This document shows positions 42,301 to 51,417 of a stretch of 64,000 bases of DNA, one piece after another. Origin of the DNA: Flavobacterium sp. KMS. Lineage in GTDB: Bacteria; Bacteroidota; Bacteroidia; Flavobacteriales; Flavobacteriaceae. Under the pieces are notes generated by a model. That model saw only the letters and a program-made list of their open reading frames with translations. It searched no databases and was not told the origin of the DNA. How positions within the stretch are numbered: position 1 is the first letter of the stretch; the number at the start of each line of letters is the position of its first letter. A program made the translations under genes and the position numbers. The DNA is taken from contig NZ_JSYP01000026.1 in assembly GCF_000813005.1 (NCBI RefSeq), forward strand, positions 90,125-154,124, read 5' to 3'.

Positions 42301-43103
42301 TTAACTATTTTGGTTATGGTAATGAAACTATTAATAACGATGAGGATTTAGGTATGGATTATAACCGTGTTCGTATGCGAGCTCTAAAAGTAACCCCATC
42401 TATTAAAAAAGTAGGTAAATATGGTAGTGAAATAAACTTTGCCACAACTTTTGAAAAAATCAGAATCGAAGAAACTTCTGGAAGATTTATAAATGTTCCC
42501 GGAGCTGCTAGTCCTGATGTTTTCCAAAGTCAGCAATTTGCTGGTGCAACAGTAAAATATAGTTTTGAGAATTACGACCTAGTGTCATTCCCATCTATGG
42601 GATTTGGATTTTCGGTAGCCGGAAGCTGGAAAATGAATCTGGATGATAGCAAACAAAATTTCCCAACTTTAGAAAGTAAAATCAACTTTAATCACAAAAT
42701 TGATTCTAATGGTAAGTTTGTTTTTGCAACTATTATTAAATCAAAAATTCTCTTTAATAATAATTTCGACTTTTATCAAGGAGCAACTTTGGGCGGAGAT
42801 TACGATTTAAGAGGTTACAGAAACCAACGTTTTTTAGGAAACCAATCTTTTTATCAAAGTAGCGATATCCGTTGGAATTTAGGCAAAATAAGAAAAAGCA
42901 TTTTACCTATGTCTTACGGGATTCTTGGCGGATTTGACTATGGTCGTGTTTGGGTTACAGGAGAAGATTCTAACAAGTGGCACCAATCCTTTGGGGGCGG
43001 TTTATGGCTCAACGGATTGGATGTGATCACTGCTAGACTTACTTATTTTAAAAGTGTAGACGAAAGAGCTAGAATTGCGTTTGGTATAGGGTTTGGGTTT
43101 TAA
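39369..43103 (+). CDS. Calcineurin-like phosphoesterase fused to an outer-membrane beta-barrel
   Basis: A 1244-aa exported protein. The N-terminus is a lipoprotein-type signal (LIQSC near residue 29). Residues about 55-330 hold a full metallophosphoesterase motif set: VGDAGN, LFLGDNIYP, PGNHDWYSG, HHPLMSNGTHGG and SGHDHN. A large middle region follows, and the last 340 residues look like an Omp85/Bac_surface_Ag barrel (GGDYDLRGYRNQRFLGNQSF near the end). The enzyme part should lie in the periplasm or at the surface. The substrate is unknown. It diverges from the HD-PycTM gene with 19 bp between starts. Confidence 0.87.
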   Translation: MKLFSDNHFINKINAYLIGILGLFLIQSCATHRAQLGKDVKNPISQNALDTSKIAHTLYLVGDAGNADEEQAQQTLELLHKRLQNSNTNSTLLFLGDNIYPKGFPNTDNPEAKALAEKKLTNQLELTKGYKGKTIFIPGNHDWYSGIKGMERQSKFVTTYLNDKKAFLPQKTCAIEELKINKKTTLIVIDSQWFLEDWDDNPTINDNCDIKTREAFFDELESILNKNQDKTVLIAVHHPLMSNGTHGGQFSLEKQLFPLEQKIPLPVIGSVINLIRKTSGVSPQDIQNKTYTQFIKRVKTLLQSQDNVIVISGHDHNLQYINNSSIKQIISGAGSKSEAAKAVFPNDFSYGGNGYATLSLYKNGDTRLAFFGNENNKEKLLFDQNIITVKDTVYHENLPSKFNAITKASIYSPEMTKKSIFHKFLFGKHYRKYYSMPIDVKTVSLDTLFGGIKPKREGGGHQSKSLRIVDKDGKEYVMRALKKSASRFIQAVAFKDQFVENQFDKTYAENFLFDFYTTSHPYTPFAVGNLADKIGVSHTNPKLYYIPKQETLKGYNYNFGDELYMVEERPSSSQITQKTFGNPLDIISTDDVMKNLHKDEKYTIDEKEYIKARLFDMLIGDWDRHNDQWRWGEYHEGDKVVYKPIPRDRDQAFTKYDGALLSLLMHMPALRHMQTFKDDIKNVKWFNREPYPQDIAFLKTAHEKDWIDQAKYIQENLSDADIDAAFNNLPKEVQDGTITDIKRKLKLRKKELQKYATEYYKVLEKTVLIVGTDKKDKFIITHKAKNKLDVDVYRIKKTGEEFLYTKNFTAGKTKNLWIYGLDDDDVFEVKGDFNSRINIRLIGGQNNDTYAVTNGKRVKIYDFKSKNNTYDLDSKTKTVLTDDYDTNLYDYQKVKYNAFSGLPFGGYNPDDGVKLGIIANYTVNRFKQNPYTQKHILKANYFFATNGYELIYDGHFPKVLGKWDFDIQSILTSPNFTINYFGYGNETINNDEDLGMDYNRVRMRALKVTPSIKKVGKYGSEINFATTFEKIRIEETSGRFINVPGAASPDVFQSQQFAGATVKYSFENYDLVSFPSMGFGFSVAGSWKMNLDDSKQNFPTLESKINFNHKIDSNGKFVFATIIKSKILFNNNFDFYQGATLGGDYDLRGYRNQRFLGNQSFYQSSDIRWNLGKIRKSILPMSYGILGGFDYGRVWVTGEDSNKWHQSFGGGLWLNGLDVITARLTYFKSVDERARIAFGIGFGF

Positions 43104-43964
43104 TTATTTTTTAAAACTATACTCATATACCTTACCTCCTATTTTTTTTGTTTTTTCATCGGCTATTAATAACGTTTTATTATCCTTAAAGGCAACAGCT
43201 TCTTTTTGAGAAAAATGATCTAAATCAATTTCTGTTTGTGTTCCTTTAAGGAAATTATCTCCTTGAAAACCTTGAAAAAGTATTACTTTATCATGACATA
43301 AGATAACTACTTTTTTAGCATCTGGACTAATTGCAGCACTAGTAATTGCACAATGATTGTAATTACTACATGTTTTAAACTTGCCTAGTAAAGTCGCTTT
43401 TTGCTTTCCGGCTGCATTTGGTATTTTATAAATAGAAGCTGTTCCGTCAAAATTCTTGCTTCGGTTTTTAGTAAATAGATAGAAGTTATTATTAAATTCG
43501 AAAAAACCTTCGACATCGTAAAACATTTCGGATTTCTTAGGAGGAAAATCTTTTTGTTCAGGATATGCAAATGAAATTTTATAACTAGAAACAGCATTTT
43601 CTTTTCCTAAAGCCGATTTATCAACTTTATAAATGCATAAATCTTGACGAATGTTATCGTTGTTTCCAAAATCGCCAATGTATAAATTCCCTGCTTTATC
43701 TTTGGTAATATCTTCCCAATCTACATTTGTTGCATTTGTAATAGTTACCGTTTTTGCTATTTCGCCTTGAGCGTTTAGTCCATAAATTTCATTAGCATTA
43801 CCACTATCTTCTAATGTCCAAAGTGTACTATTTTCAGGAGAATAAATTATTCCTGAAACTTCTTTTAATTTTTTAGGCAAAGAATATAATGTTTTTAATA
43901 CAGTAGAATCTTGCTGACAAGCCAACAAAATAAATGCAACAATAATTGAGATATAATTTTTCAT
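43104..43964 (-). CDS. SdiA-regulated-like beta-propeller lipoprotein
   Basis: A 286-aa lipoprotein with a signal ending LLACQ (acylated Cys16). Repeated short strands such as EVSGIIYSPENSTLWTLEDSG, NLYIGDFGNN and KTLLIADEKTKKIGGKVYEY suggest a beta-propeller resembling the SdiA-regulated/YjiK family. It may bind calcium or polymers at the surface, but no activity can be named. It converges with the phosphoesterase-barrel gene; the two stop codons abut. The upstream gene on the same strand is 20 bp away. Confidence 0.65.
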   Translation of the reverse strand: MKNYISIIVAFILLACQQDSTVLKTLYSLPKKLKEVSGIIYSPENSTLWTLEDSGNANEIYGLNAQGEIAKTVTITNATNVDWEDITKDKAGNLYIGDFGNNDNIRQDLCIYKVDKSALGKENAVSSYKISFAYPEQKDFPPKKSEMFYDVEGFFEFNNNFYLFTKNRSKNFDGTASIYKIPNAAGKQKATLLGKFKTCSNYNHCAITSAAISPDAKKVVILCHDKVILFQGFQGDNFLKGTQTEIDLDHFSQKEAVAFKDNKTLLIADEKTKKIGGKVYEYSFKK

Positions 43965-43984
43965 ATAATAAGTAATTTAAGATT

Positions 43985-45037
43985 CTAGATTAAATTAGTG
44001 TTTTTAAAATTCCTAGTGATAAAACCAAATGCAGCCGACATAATATGCCCCATTGATTTTGCATTTTTAAAATTCAAATCATTAGTATAACGATACAATT
44101 CCATTTTTAGTTGATTCAAATTTGCTTCAGGCGAAATATTATCTTCGCACATAATATGCAATAATTTTTTGATTCTGTTATCTGCCGAGTGAATACGCTT
44201 CGCCAAAATAGCCCGCTCTTCATCTTTATACTGAACAATTGAACGCTCTTCCAATTTATCTTTAACTAACAAAATCATTGGGTAATTCTCCTTGAAAAAC
44301 TGAGGACGATAAACTTTAAAATTTCCTTCGTAACATTGCTGATCAAAATCGATTGGGCGAATTTTATATACTACTTGGTCAAAATCATGAATTGGGACAA
44401 TTACATAATTATATGCCCGCATATCTCCCAAAAGCCTAATCATACAACGCTCATTAAACTTCACAAACTCTTTGGCAATTTGAGATTTTTCGGTTTCCGT
44501 ACAATTTTTAAGCAATGTGCTCATAAAAATATCTCCAGGAATACCAATTATATGTTCCTCGATTAAAGTGTCTTTATAAACCAAAAAATTTATTTTATCC
44601 GGGGATAATATTTCTTCTAATTCAAGACCATAGATTCGAGAAGCATCTGCCTTTTTTATATAAAAATGCACATAATTATCATTTAAAATATTTCGCACTT
44701 TAATCCTGAAAGGTTTAGAATTTCCAAACGTACAGTAATCTATCGCATCTACATTTAAGAACTGAATAATATCAGTATTACCATCGGAATGCAAAAGAGA
44801 GTAGATTTTTTTTAGATTTAAATCAATTTCATTTCTTTCAAACTCATTATAATAAACCCGAATCCACAAAGTATCTTTATCATTTTTATCATACACCGTT
44901 ATAGATCCGGAAAACCGCAATAAGTCATCATAAAAAACCGAAACTTTTGAGATTCGTTCATAACGCTCTAAATAATCCAAAAGCGAATTTGTTAATGGAT
45001 AAGATGGTTTTTTAAAAAACATTAAAGGCTCACTCAT
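43985..45037 (-). CDS. Protein of unknown function with a kinase-like motif arrangement
   Basis: A 350-aa soluble protein I do not recognise at family level. The segment LLGDMRAYNYVIVPI (about 208-222) followed by IRPIDFDQQCYEG (about 236-248) resembles the catalytic loop and metal-binding IDFD of aminoglycoside-phosphotransferase/HipA-like kinases (GDxxxxN then DFD). The usual glycine-rich loop and a clear Lys-Glu pair were not found, so activity is uncertain. It is probably conserved in Flavobacteriia. It is the first gene of a unit with the beta-propeller lipoprotein. Confidence 0.5.
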   Translation of the reverse strand: MSEPLMFFKKPSYPLTNSLLDYLERYERISKVSVFYDDLLRFSGSITVYDKNDKDTLWIRVYYNEFERNEIDLNLKKIYSLLHSDGNTDIIQFLNVDAIDYCTFGNSKPFRIKVRNILNDNYVHFYIKKADASRIYGLELEEILSPDKINFLVYKDTLIEEHIIGIPGDIFMSTLLKNCTETEKSQIAKEFVKFNERCMIRLLGDMRAYNYVIVPIHDFDQVVYKIRPIDFDQQCYEGNFKVYRPQFFKENYPMILLVKDKLEERSIVQYKDEERAILAKRIHSADNRIKKLLHIMCEDNISPEANLNQLKMELYRYTNDLNFKNAKSMGHIMSAAFGFITRNFKNTNLI

Positions 45038-45054
45038 TTTGAATATATTTGATA

Positions 45055-45062
45055 CAAATTTA
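45055..45062 (-). promoter_or_regulatory. Candidate promoter for the kinase-like gene, -7 element
   Basis: TAAATTTG on the minus strand matches TAnnTTTG and predicts a start near 45048, about 10 nt before the ATG at 45037. Confidence 0.55.
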
Positions 45063-45135
45063 CATTAAATAAAAATTGAACAGTAACAAAAACTAAACTC
45101 ACACGTCTTACTAAAAACTAAAACCTCAAATAATT

Positions 45136-46047
45136 TTGGAAACAATACTCACAATACAGAACCTTCATAAAAGATATGGGCGTATTCAGGCCCTTAAAGA
45201 TATTTCTTTTGAGATTCAAAAAGGCCGCGTTTATGGAATTCTAGGTCCTAACGGAAGCGGAAAATCTACCACTTTAGGAATTGTTTTAAATGTTGTAAAC
45301 AAAACTTCTGGTCAATACAGTTGGTTTGGTGGACAAGTGCAAACTCATGAAGCATTAAAAAAAGTAGGAGCTATTATCGAAAGACCTAATTTTTATCCAT
45401 ACATGACTGCCGAAGAAAACCTGAAATTGGTTTGTAAAATTAAGAGTATCGATTATTCTAAGATAAACGAAAAATTAGAGTTGGTAGGTTTAAACGAAAG
45501 GAAAAACAGCAAGTTCAGTACTTTTTCATTAGGAATGAAACAACGTTTGGCTATTGCATCGGCTTTATTAAATGACCCAGAGATATTAATTCTGGATGAA
45601 CCTACTAACGGTTTAGATCCGCAGGGAATTCATCAGATTCGTGATATTATCAAAAAAATAGCTTCACAAGGCACAACAATTTTACTTGCTTCCCACTTAT
45701 TAGATGAAGTCGAAAAAGTATGTTCTCATGTTGTTGTTTTAAGAAAAGGCGAAATTTTATATTCTGGTCCTGTTGGCGGAATGTCAGCAAATGAAGGCTT
45801 CTTTGAGGTTCAATCAGACGATACTGAAAAATTAATTACTGTAATCGAAACTCACCCTGCAGTAGACCGTGTTGCTAAAGAAGAAGGAAAAGTTTTAGTT
45901 TACTTAAAAAATGATTTAAGCGCAACAGACTTAAATAAATTTTTATTTTCTCAAAACATTACTCTAAGTCATTTAGTAAAACGTAAAAATAGTTTAGAAG
46001 AACAATTCCTAGAACTAACCAATAACGCTTCTGCAAAAAATAATTAA
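45136..46047 (+). CDS. ABC transporter ATP-binding protein
   Basis: A 303-aa ATPase of the ABC-2 exporter class. Walker A GPNGSGKSTT near 40, signature FSLGMKQRLAIA near 134, Walker B ILILDEPTNG near 153 and the H-loop ASHLL near 187 are intact, so it should be active. The start is TTG at 45136; the open frame has no earlier Met and the first strand (ILTIQNLHKRYG) needs it. The permease follows after 3 bp. The substrate is unknown; this group moves antibiotics, lipids or polysaccharides. Confidence 0.95.
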   Translation: METILTIQNLHKRYGRIQALKDISFEIQKGRVYGILGPNGSGKSTTLGIVLNVVNKTSGQYSWFGGQVQTHEALKKVGAIIERPNFYPYMTAEENLKLVCKIKSIDYSKINEKLELVGLNERKNSKFSTFSLGMKQRLAIASALLNDPEILILDEPTNGLDPQGIHQIRDIIKKIASQGTTILLASHLLDEVEKVCSHVVVLRKGEILYSGPVGGMSANEGFFEVQSDDTEKLITVIETHPAVDRVAKEEGKVLVYLKNDLSATDLNKFLFSQNITLSHLVKRKNSLEEQFLELTNNASAKNN

Positions 46048-46050
46048 ACC

Positions 46051-46887
46051 ATGAACAGACTTCTCTCTATAGAACTACAAAAAATCTGGAAAAACAAAGC
46101 CAGTCGTATATTAACGTTAGCCTATTTTATCCTTCTTTCATTTATCGCATTAATTGCCTCAATAAAATTTGATTTAGGTGTTTTTAAATTTCATTTGGCC
46201 GAAATGGGAATTTTTAATTTTCCTTTTATTTGGCATTTCAACACTTACATTGCAGCTTGGCTAAAGTTTTTCTTAGCAATTGTAATCGTATCTATGATGG
46301 CCAATGAGTATAGTTACGGGACTTTAAAACAAAATCTTATCGATGGATTAAGCAAAAAAGAATTTATTTTATCAAAATTCCTAACAGTAGTTTTATTTGC
46401 TTTTTGCTCAACCGTTTTTGTATTTATAATGAGCTTAATACTTGGATTATGCTTTTCTTCTTATACTGAAATTGGAATCATATTTTCAGGAATGGAATAT
46501 CTTTTGGCCTTTTTTGTAAAACTAACAGGCTTCTTTTCTTTCTGTTTATTTTTAGGCATATTAGTAAAACGTTCAGCATTCGCTTTAGGATTCCTGTTAG
46601 TTTGGAGTATTCTAGAAGGTATTTTAAAAACTGTGTTTGCTTTTATACTCTTTCCTGGAAGCAAAATTGCTGATTATTTAATTAGATTACTTCCTCTAGA
46701 AGCCATGTCTAATTTAATTATTGAGCCATTTTCCCGATTATCAGTTATAAAAAGCATTGGAGAACAGATAGGTGTTGAAAACACAAAAAACTATAGTGTA
46801 GACTATATTTCGGTTATAATCGTTCTAATCTGGACATTACTATTTGTTTTCTTCTCTTATAAACTACTAAAGAGTCGAGATTTGTAG
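46051..46887 (+). CDS. ABC transporter permease, ABC-2 type
   Basis: A 278-aa membrane protein with six hydrophobic segments and the ABC-2 hallmark NEYSYGTLKQNLIDGLSKKE near residues 85-104 between helices two and three. It is the membrane partner of the ATPase encoded immediately upstream (3-bp gap). No signal peptide. Substrate unknown. Confidence 0.9.
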   Translation: MNRLLSIELQKIWKNKASRILTLAYFILLSFIALIASIKFDLGVFKFHLAEMGIFNFPFIWHFNTYIAAWLKFFLAIVIVSMMANEYSYGTLKQNLIDGLSKKEFILSKFLTVVLFAFCSTVFVFIMSLILGLCFSSYTEIGIIFSGMEYLLAFFVKLTGFFSFCLFLGILVKRSAFALGFLLVWSILEGILKTVFAFILFPGSKIADYLIRLLPLEAMSNLIIEPFSRLSVIKSIGEQIGVENTKNYSVDYISVIIVLIWTLLFVFFSYKLLKSRDL

Positions 46888-46895
46888 TATATTTG
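46888..46895 (+). promoter_or_regulatory. Candidate promoter for the T9SS type B protein, -7 element
   Basis: TATATTTG matches TAnnTTTG, and a start near 46902 would leave a short leader. A small hairpin (TTTGCTA with TAGCAAA, 46892-46912) lies across the predicted start point. Confidence 0.5.
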
Positions 46896-46913
46896 CTATA
46901 TTTTTAGCAAATC

Positions 46914-49289
46914 ATGGAATCAAAAAAATTAATAATAGCGAGTTTACTTATATTTTGCTTTGGAATAAAAGCCAATGCACAATACATAACTGTCGATGAT
47001 ACAAAGACCGCACAAGACTTAGTAGAGAGAGTATTGGTTAATAGTTCTTGTGCGACTACATCGGATCCTAAAGCATCGGGAGATAATTATACTACTGGAA
47101 GAAAAAGTTATGCTTACTTTACAGCTGGTACAAGTAACTTCCCTTTTAAAGATGGTGTCCTACTTAGTACCGGAACTAGCCGAAACTCTGTGGGGCCTTT
47201 TAACAAAAGTAATGGTGGTAACTCAAGCCCCTTGTGGGCGGGAGATACAGATTTAAATCAGGCATTGGGTATAACTACCTCCATAAATGCTACCGTTTTA
47301 GAATTTGATTTCACACCATTAACAAACTTCATAAGCTTCAACTATATTTTTGCTTCAGATGAGTACCAATCTTACTACCCATGTGAATATTCAGATGGAT
47401 TTGCCTTTCTTATAAAAGAAGCTGGTAGTACAGACCCCTATAAAAACTTAGCAGTGTTACCAAACACCGATTTTCCTGTTTCATCTACTACAGTTCACCC
47501 AAAAATAGATCCTGCCGAGGGAAGAAAAGGATGCCCTCCTGAAAATGACAAATACTTTAATGGATACAACTCAACAAATCCTATTTCCAGCCCTGTAAAT
47601 TATGCTGCACAAACTGTTGTAATGAAGTCAGAAAGCGATGTAATTGCTGGGAAGACATATCATATAAAATTAGTAATTGCCGATGATAGAAACATATATT
47701 ATGATTCTGCTATTTTTCTTGAAGCTGGTAGTTTTACTTCTAAAATCAACTTGGGTATAGATCGAGATTCAAGCACAGACAATCCTGTATGTTATGGCGA
47801 AGAAGTAATACTAGACACAAAACTTGGTTCGCCTGCTGGAACAAACTACGCTTACGAATGGTATAAAGATGGTATAAAAGATGCTGCCGCAACTGGCCCT
47901 ACCTACACCGTTAAAGAGGGTGGAACATATAGAGTAAATGTCCTTATGCATCCAACAACCTGTGAAGCTGATTCCGAAATAAAAATAGAATATGCTCCAG
48001 AAATTGTAGTTACTAATAGCACATTGGTTCAATGCGACATAGACACTGATGGGTTTACAACCTTTAATTTAAGCAAAGCGGATGCACTAATAAAGAACAA
48101 TGACCCAAAGGTAACTGTTGTATATTATGAATCATTATCTGATGCAGAGGCCAAACTAAATCCAATTCTCAATCCTACAAATTACACCAACACACAACAT
48201 ATTGATGCGCTACCAGCTAATGGAGTAGATCAACAAATTCTTTATGCAAGAGTCGAAAACAAATATGGTTGTAGTAAATATGCCGAACTTTCTTTAAAAA
48301 TTGCTGGTAACATTGTACTCTCTCCACCTCCTATTGAAGTATGTGATCAAGATACTGATGGGATATATGAATTTAATTTAAACACACAGGTTACCCCACA
48401 GCTTTTAATTGGATTGCCTACTGGATTATTGGTCAATTATTATTTGAGTAGCAACAATGCTATTACAGAAACAAATCCTTTACCGAATAATTTTAAAAAC
48501 ACAATTCCTTTTGGTCAAACCATATATGCCCGCATCCTTAATGGCCCTGATTGTTATGCTGTAACTCCAATAGAATTGATAGTACATGTATTTGACCCTG
48601 CTAATTTTGGTGATGAAACTGAGTATTTATGTAAAAATGCTACAATCTATTTATCTGTAGCAAATGGATTTGAAACTTATCAATGGAATGGTCCATCAGG
48701 ACCAATATCTACCTCTGCATCTATTCCGGTAGACACCCCAGGTAATTACTCTGTAACAGTATCAGATGTAAATGGATGTTTGAAAACGAAGAAGTTTAAA
48801 GTCATAGCTTCTGATGTAGCAGTAATTACAGGAACACAAGTCAAAGATTTTTCTGCAAATGAAAATTCAGTTTTAATAGAATATACAGGAATAGGAAATT
48901 ATGAATTCTCATTAGACGGAGAAAACTATCAAGCTGAGCCTTTATTCAAAGGTACTCCTGCGGGGATTTACAATGCCTTTGCAAGAGATAAAAATGGCTG
49001 TGGAACAACAATGTCTGCTCCTTTTTACGTTCTTGACTACCCAAGATTCTTCACCCCTAACGGAGATGGCTATAATGATACCTGGAGAGTTAAGTATCTG
49101 GAGCATTTACCTGACTATACTATTTCTATTTTTGATCGTTATGGCAAATTATTAAAACAAATGAATACCCTTAGCATGGGATGGGATGGAACTTACGGAG
49201 GTCGCCAACTACCATCAGATGATTATTGGTTTACATTGAAATTTGTAGATGGAAAAGAAGTTAAGGGACACTTTAGTTTAAAGAGGTAA
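46914..49289 (+). CDS. Choice-of-anchor L domain protein with T9SS type B sorting signal
   Basis: A 791-aa secreted protein. The signal peptide (1-23, ends ANAQ) is followed by a choice-of-anchor L domain (about 25-280; contains FDFTPLTNFISFNYIFASDE, then SDGFAFLIKEAG). Ig/PKD-like repeats and segments such as QCDIDTDGFTTFNLS come next. The last 75 residues are a type B C-terminal domain of T9SS cargo (FFTPNGDGYNDTW near the start, FDRYGKLLKQM, and GTYGGRQLPSDDYWFTL). It would be exported to the cell surface, possibly for adhesion or gliding. It starts right after the ABC permease but has its own promoter. Confidence 0.93.
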   Translation: MESKKLIIASLLIFCFGIKANAQYITVDDTKTAQDLVERVLVNSSCATTSDPKASGDNYTTGRKSYAYFTAGTSNFPFKDGVLLSTGTSRNSVGPFNKSNGGNSSPLWAGDTDLNQALGITTSINATVLEFDFTPLTNFISFNYIFASDEYQSYYPCEYSDGFAFLIKEAGSTDPYKNLAVLPNTDFPVSSTTVHPKIDPAEGRKGCPPENDKYFNGYNSTNPISSPVNYAAQTVVMKSESDVIAGKTYHIKLVIADDRNIYYDSAIFLEAGSFTSKINLGIDRDSSTDNPVCYGEEVILDTKLGSPAGTNYAYEWYKDGIKDAAATGPTYTVKEGGTYRVNVLMHPTTCEADSEIKIEYAPEIVVTNSTLVQCDIDTDGFTTFNLSKADALIKNNDPKVTVVYYESLSDAEAKLNPILNPTNYTNTQHIDALPANGVDQQILYARVENKYGCSKYAELSLKIAGNIVLSPPPIEVCDQDTDGIYEFNLNTQVTPQLLIGLPTGLLVNYYLSSNNAITETNPLPNNFKNTIPFGQTIYARILNGPDCYAVTPIELIVHVFDPANFGDETEYLCKNATIYLSVANGFETYQWNGPSGPISTSASIPVDTPGNYSVTVSDVNGCLKTKKFKVIASDVAVITGTQVKDFSANENSVLIEYTGIGNYEFSLDGENYQAEPLFKGTPAGIYNAFARDKNGCGTTMSAPFYVLDYPRFFTPNGDGYNDTWRVKYLEHLPDYTISIFDRYGKLLKQMNTLSMGWDGTYGGRQLPSDDYWFTLKFVDGKEVKGHFSLKR

Positions 49290-49390
49290 AAAAGAAAGGA
49301 GATTTCAATCAAAAAAATCCAAATTCCAATACTTGACAATGCAAAGAATTTCAAATATTAAATTCTAAATTCCAAAAAATTTTTAATCAA

Positions 49391-49430
49391 AAAAAATCCC
49401 AAACTCCTTAATTGGAATTTGGGATTTTTA
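49391..49430. terminator. Bidirectional terminator between convergent genes
   Basis: AAATCCCAAA (49394-49403) pairs with TTTGGGATTT (49418-49427), with extra pairing inside, and is flanked by A on the left and T on the right. It can end both the T9SS gene (plus) and typA (minus). Confidence 0.85.
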
Positions 49431-49448
49431 TATTGAAATTTAAATCTT

Positions 49449-51245
49449 TTAGATTTTAAATCTTTTTCTATCAGTTTCAGTCAAATAGATTTTTCTCAAA
49501 CGAATAGATTTTGGAGTTACCTCTACATATTCATCTTTTTGAATGTACTCTAAAGCTTCCTCTAATGAGAAAATAATTGGAGGGATGATTCTTGCTTTTT
49601 CATCATTTCCAGATGAACGAACGTTAGATTGTTTTTTCTCTTTAGTTACGTTCACACACATATCATCAGCACGAGAGTTTTCTCCAATTACCTGACCTTC
49701 GTAAATTTCAGCATTTGGTTCAACAAAAAACTTACCACGATCTTGTAATTTATCAATAGAATAAGGAATAGCTTTTCCTTTTTCCATAGAAATCAATGAA
49801 CCTTTGTTACGTCCAGCAATTTCTCCTTTGTAAGGCTCATATCCAATAAAACGGTGAGACATAATAGCTTCACCAGCAGTAGCTGTAAGTAATTGATTTC
49901 TTAAACCAATAATTCCACGAGATGGAATATTGAATTTAATAATCATACGCTCGCCCTTAGTCTCCATACTCAACATTTCACCTTTACGAAGTGTTACAAA
50001 CTCAACTGCTCTACCTGAAAGATTTTCTGGTAAATCGATTGTTAACTCCTCAATTGGCTCACATTTTTTACCATCAATTTCTTTGATGATAACTTGTGGT
50101 TGACCGATTTGTAATTCGTAACCTTCTCTTCTCATTGTTTCAATAAGAACAGATAAGTGAAGTACTCCACGACCAAAAACCATGAATTTATCAGCAGAAT
50201 CAGTTTCACCTAACTTCATAGCTAAGTTTTTCTCTAATTCTTTTGTCAATCTTTCTCTAATATGACGAGAAGTTACAAATTTACCCTCTTTACCAAAGAA
50301 AGGAGAGTCATTAATTGTAAACAACATACTCATTGTAGGCTCATCAATAGCAATTGTTTGTAAAGCTTCTGGATTTTCAATATCAGCGATAGTATCACCA
50401 ATCTCAAAACCTTCAACTCCAATAATCGCACAGATATCACCTGCAATAACTTCTTCTACTTTTTTACGACCAAGTCCTTCAAAAGTGTGTAATTCTTTAA
50501 TTCTTGATTTTATAACTTTACCATCTCTTTTTACCAAAGAAACTGCCATACCTTCTTTTAAAACTCCTCTTTCAAGACGACCAATAGCGATACGACCTGT
50601 AAATGCAGAGAAATCTAAAGATGTAATCAACATTTGTGGAGTTCCTTCAGAAACTTTAGGAGCAGGTACATTTTTGATTACCATGTCCAATAAAGGCTCA
50701 ATGTTTTCAGTTTGGTTTTTCCAATCGTCAGACATCCAGTTGTTTTTAGCAGAACCATAAACAGTTGGGAAATCCAATTGCTCTTCAGTAGCTCCTAATT
50801 CAAACATTAAGTCAAAAACTTTTTCATGTACTTCTTCTGGAGTACAGTTTTCTTTATCAACTTTATTGATAACCACACAAGGCTTCAATCCTAAATCAAT
50901 TGCCTTTTGTAATACAAAACGAGTTTGTGGCATTGGTCCTTCAAAAGCATCTACTAGCAAACATACACCATCGGCCATGTTTAGTACACGTTCTACTTCA
51001 CCACCAAAATCGGCGTGACCAGGAGTATCAATAATATTGATTTTTGTTCCTTTATATTGAACTGATACGTTTTTAGAAGTAATAGTAATACCTCTCTCAC
51101 GCTCTAAATCATTATTATCAAGAATTAAATCACCTGTGTTTTCGTTGTCACGAAATAACTGACAGTGATACATAATTTTATCAACCAAAGTGGTTTTACC
51201 GTGATCGACGTGGGCAATAATTGCAATATTTCTAATAGATTCCAT
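49449..51245 (-). CDS. typA: Translational GTPase TypA/BipA
   Basis: A 598-aa ribosome-binding GTPase of the elongation-factor class that helps 50S assembly and translation under stress or cold. The G1 loop is AHVDHGKTTL near residues 11-20, G3 is DTPGHADFGGEVERVL near 74-89, G4 is NKVDKE near 128, and the C-terminal domain ends KIYLTETDRKRFKI. Length fits TypA and not LepA or EF-G. It is a single-gene transcript with its own promoter. Confidence 0.98.
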   Translation of the reverse strand: MESIRNIAIIAHVDHGKTTLVDKIMYHCQLFRDNENTGDLILDNNDLERERGITITSKNVSVQYKGTKINIIDTPGHADFGGEVERVLNMADGVCLLVDAFEGPMPQTRFVLQKAIDLGLKPCVVINKVDKENCTPEEVHEKVFDLMFELGATEEQLDFPTVYGSAKNNWMSDDWKNQTENIEPLLDMVIKNVPAPKVSEGTPQMLITSLDFSAFTGRIAIGRLERGVLKEGMAVSLVKRDGKVIKSRIKELHTFEGLGRKKVEEVIAGDICAIIGVEGFEIGDTIADIENPEALQTIAIDEPTMSMLFTINDSPFFGKEGKFVTSRHIRERLTKELEKNLAMKLGETDSADKFMVFGRGVLHLSVLIETMRREGYELQIGQPQVIIKEIDGKKCEPIEELTIDLPENLSGRAVEFVTLRKGEMLSMETKGERMIIKFNIPSRGIIGLRNQLLTATAGEAIMSHRFIGYEPYKGEIAGRNKGSLISMEKGKAIPYSIDKLQDRGKFFVEPNAEIYEGQVIGENSRADDMCVNVTKEKKQSNVRSSGNDEKARIIPPIIFSLEEALEYIQKDEYVEVTPKSIRLRKIYLTETDRKRFKI

Positions 51246-51264
51246 CTGAGATTTTTAATGGGTG

Positions 51265-51272
51265 CAAAGGTA
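51265..51272 (-). promoter_or_regulatory. typA promoter, -7 element
   Basis: TACCTTTG on the minus strand matches TAnnTTTG and predicts a start near 51258, a leader of about 13 nt. Confidence 0.65.
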
Positions 51273-51405
51273 CACTTTTTTTTAATATAAAAACTATTTA
51301 GACAATAGTTTACATATTCTTAACTGATTACACCCAAAAAATAGTTTTAAATCAAGGCTTTTAAATATCTTATAATTGATGTTTAATAATTTGGTAATTA
51401 TTAAT

Positions 51406-51413
51406 TATATTTG
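51406..51413 (+). promoter_or_regulatory. Candidate histidine-kinase promoter, -7 element
   Basis: TATATTTG ends only 4 bp before the ATG at 51418, so transcription would start at or very near the start codon (leaderless or nearly so). No TTG at the right spacing. Confidence 0.45.
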
Positions 51414-51417
51414 AGTA

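Noticed and set aside
45131..45138. TAATTTTG as a promoter for the ABC transporter
   Set aside because: Its last bases are the TTG start codon, so transcription would begin inside the gene; the match is probably chance.
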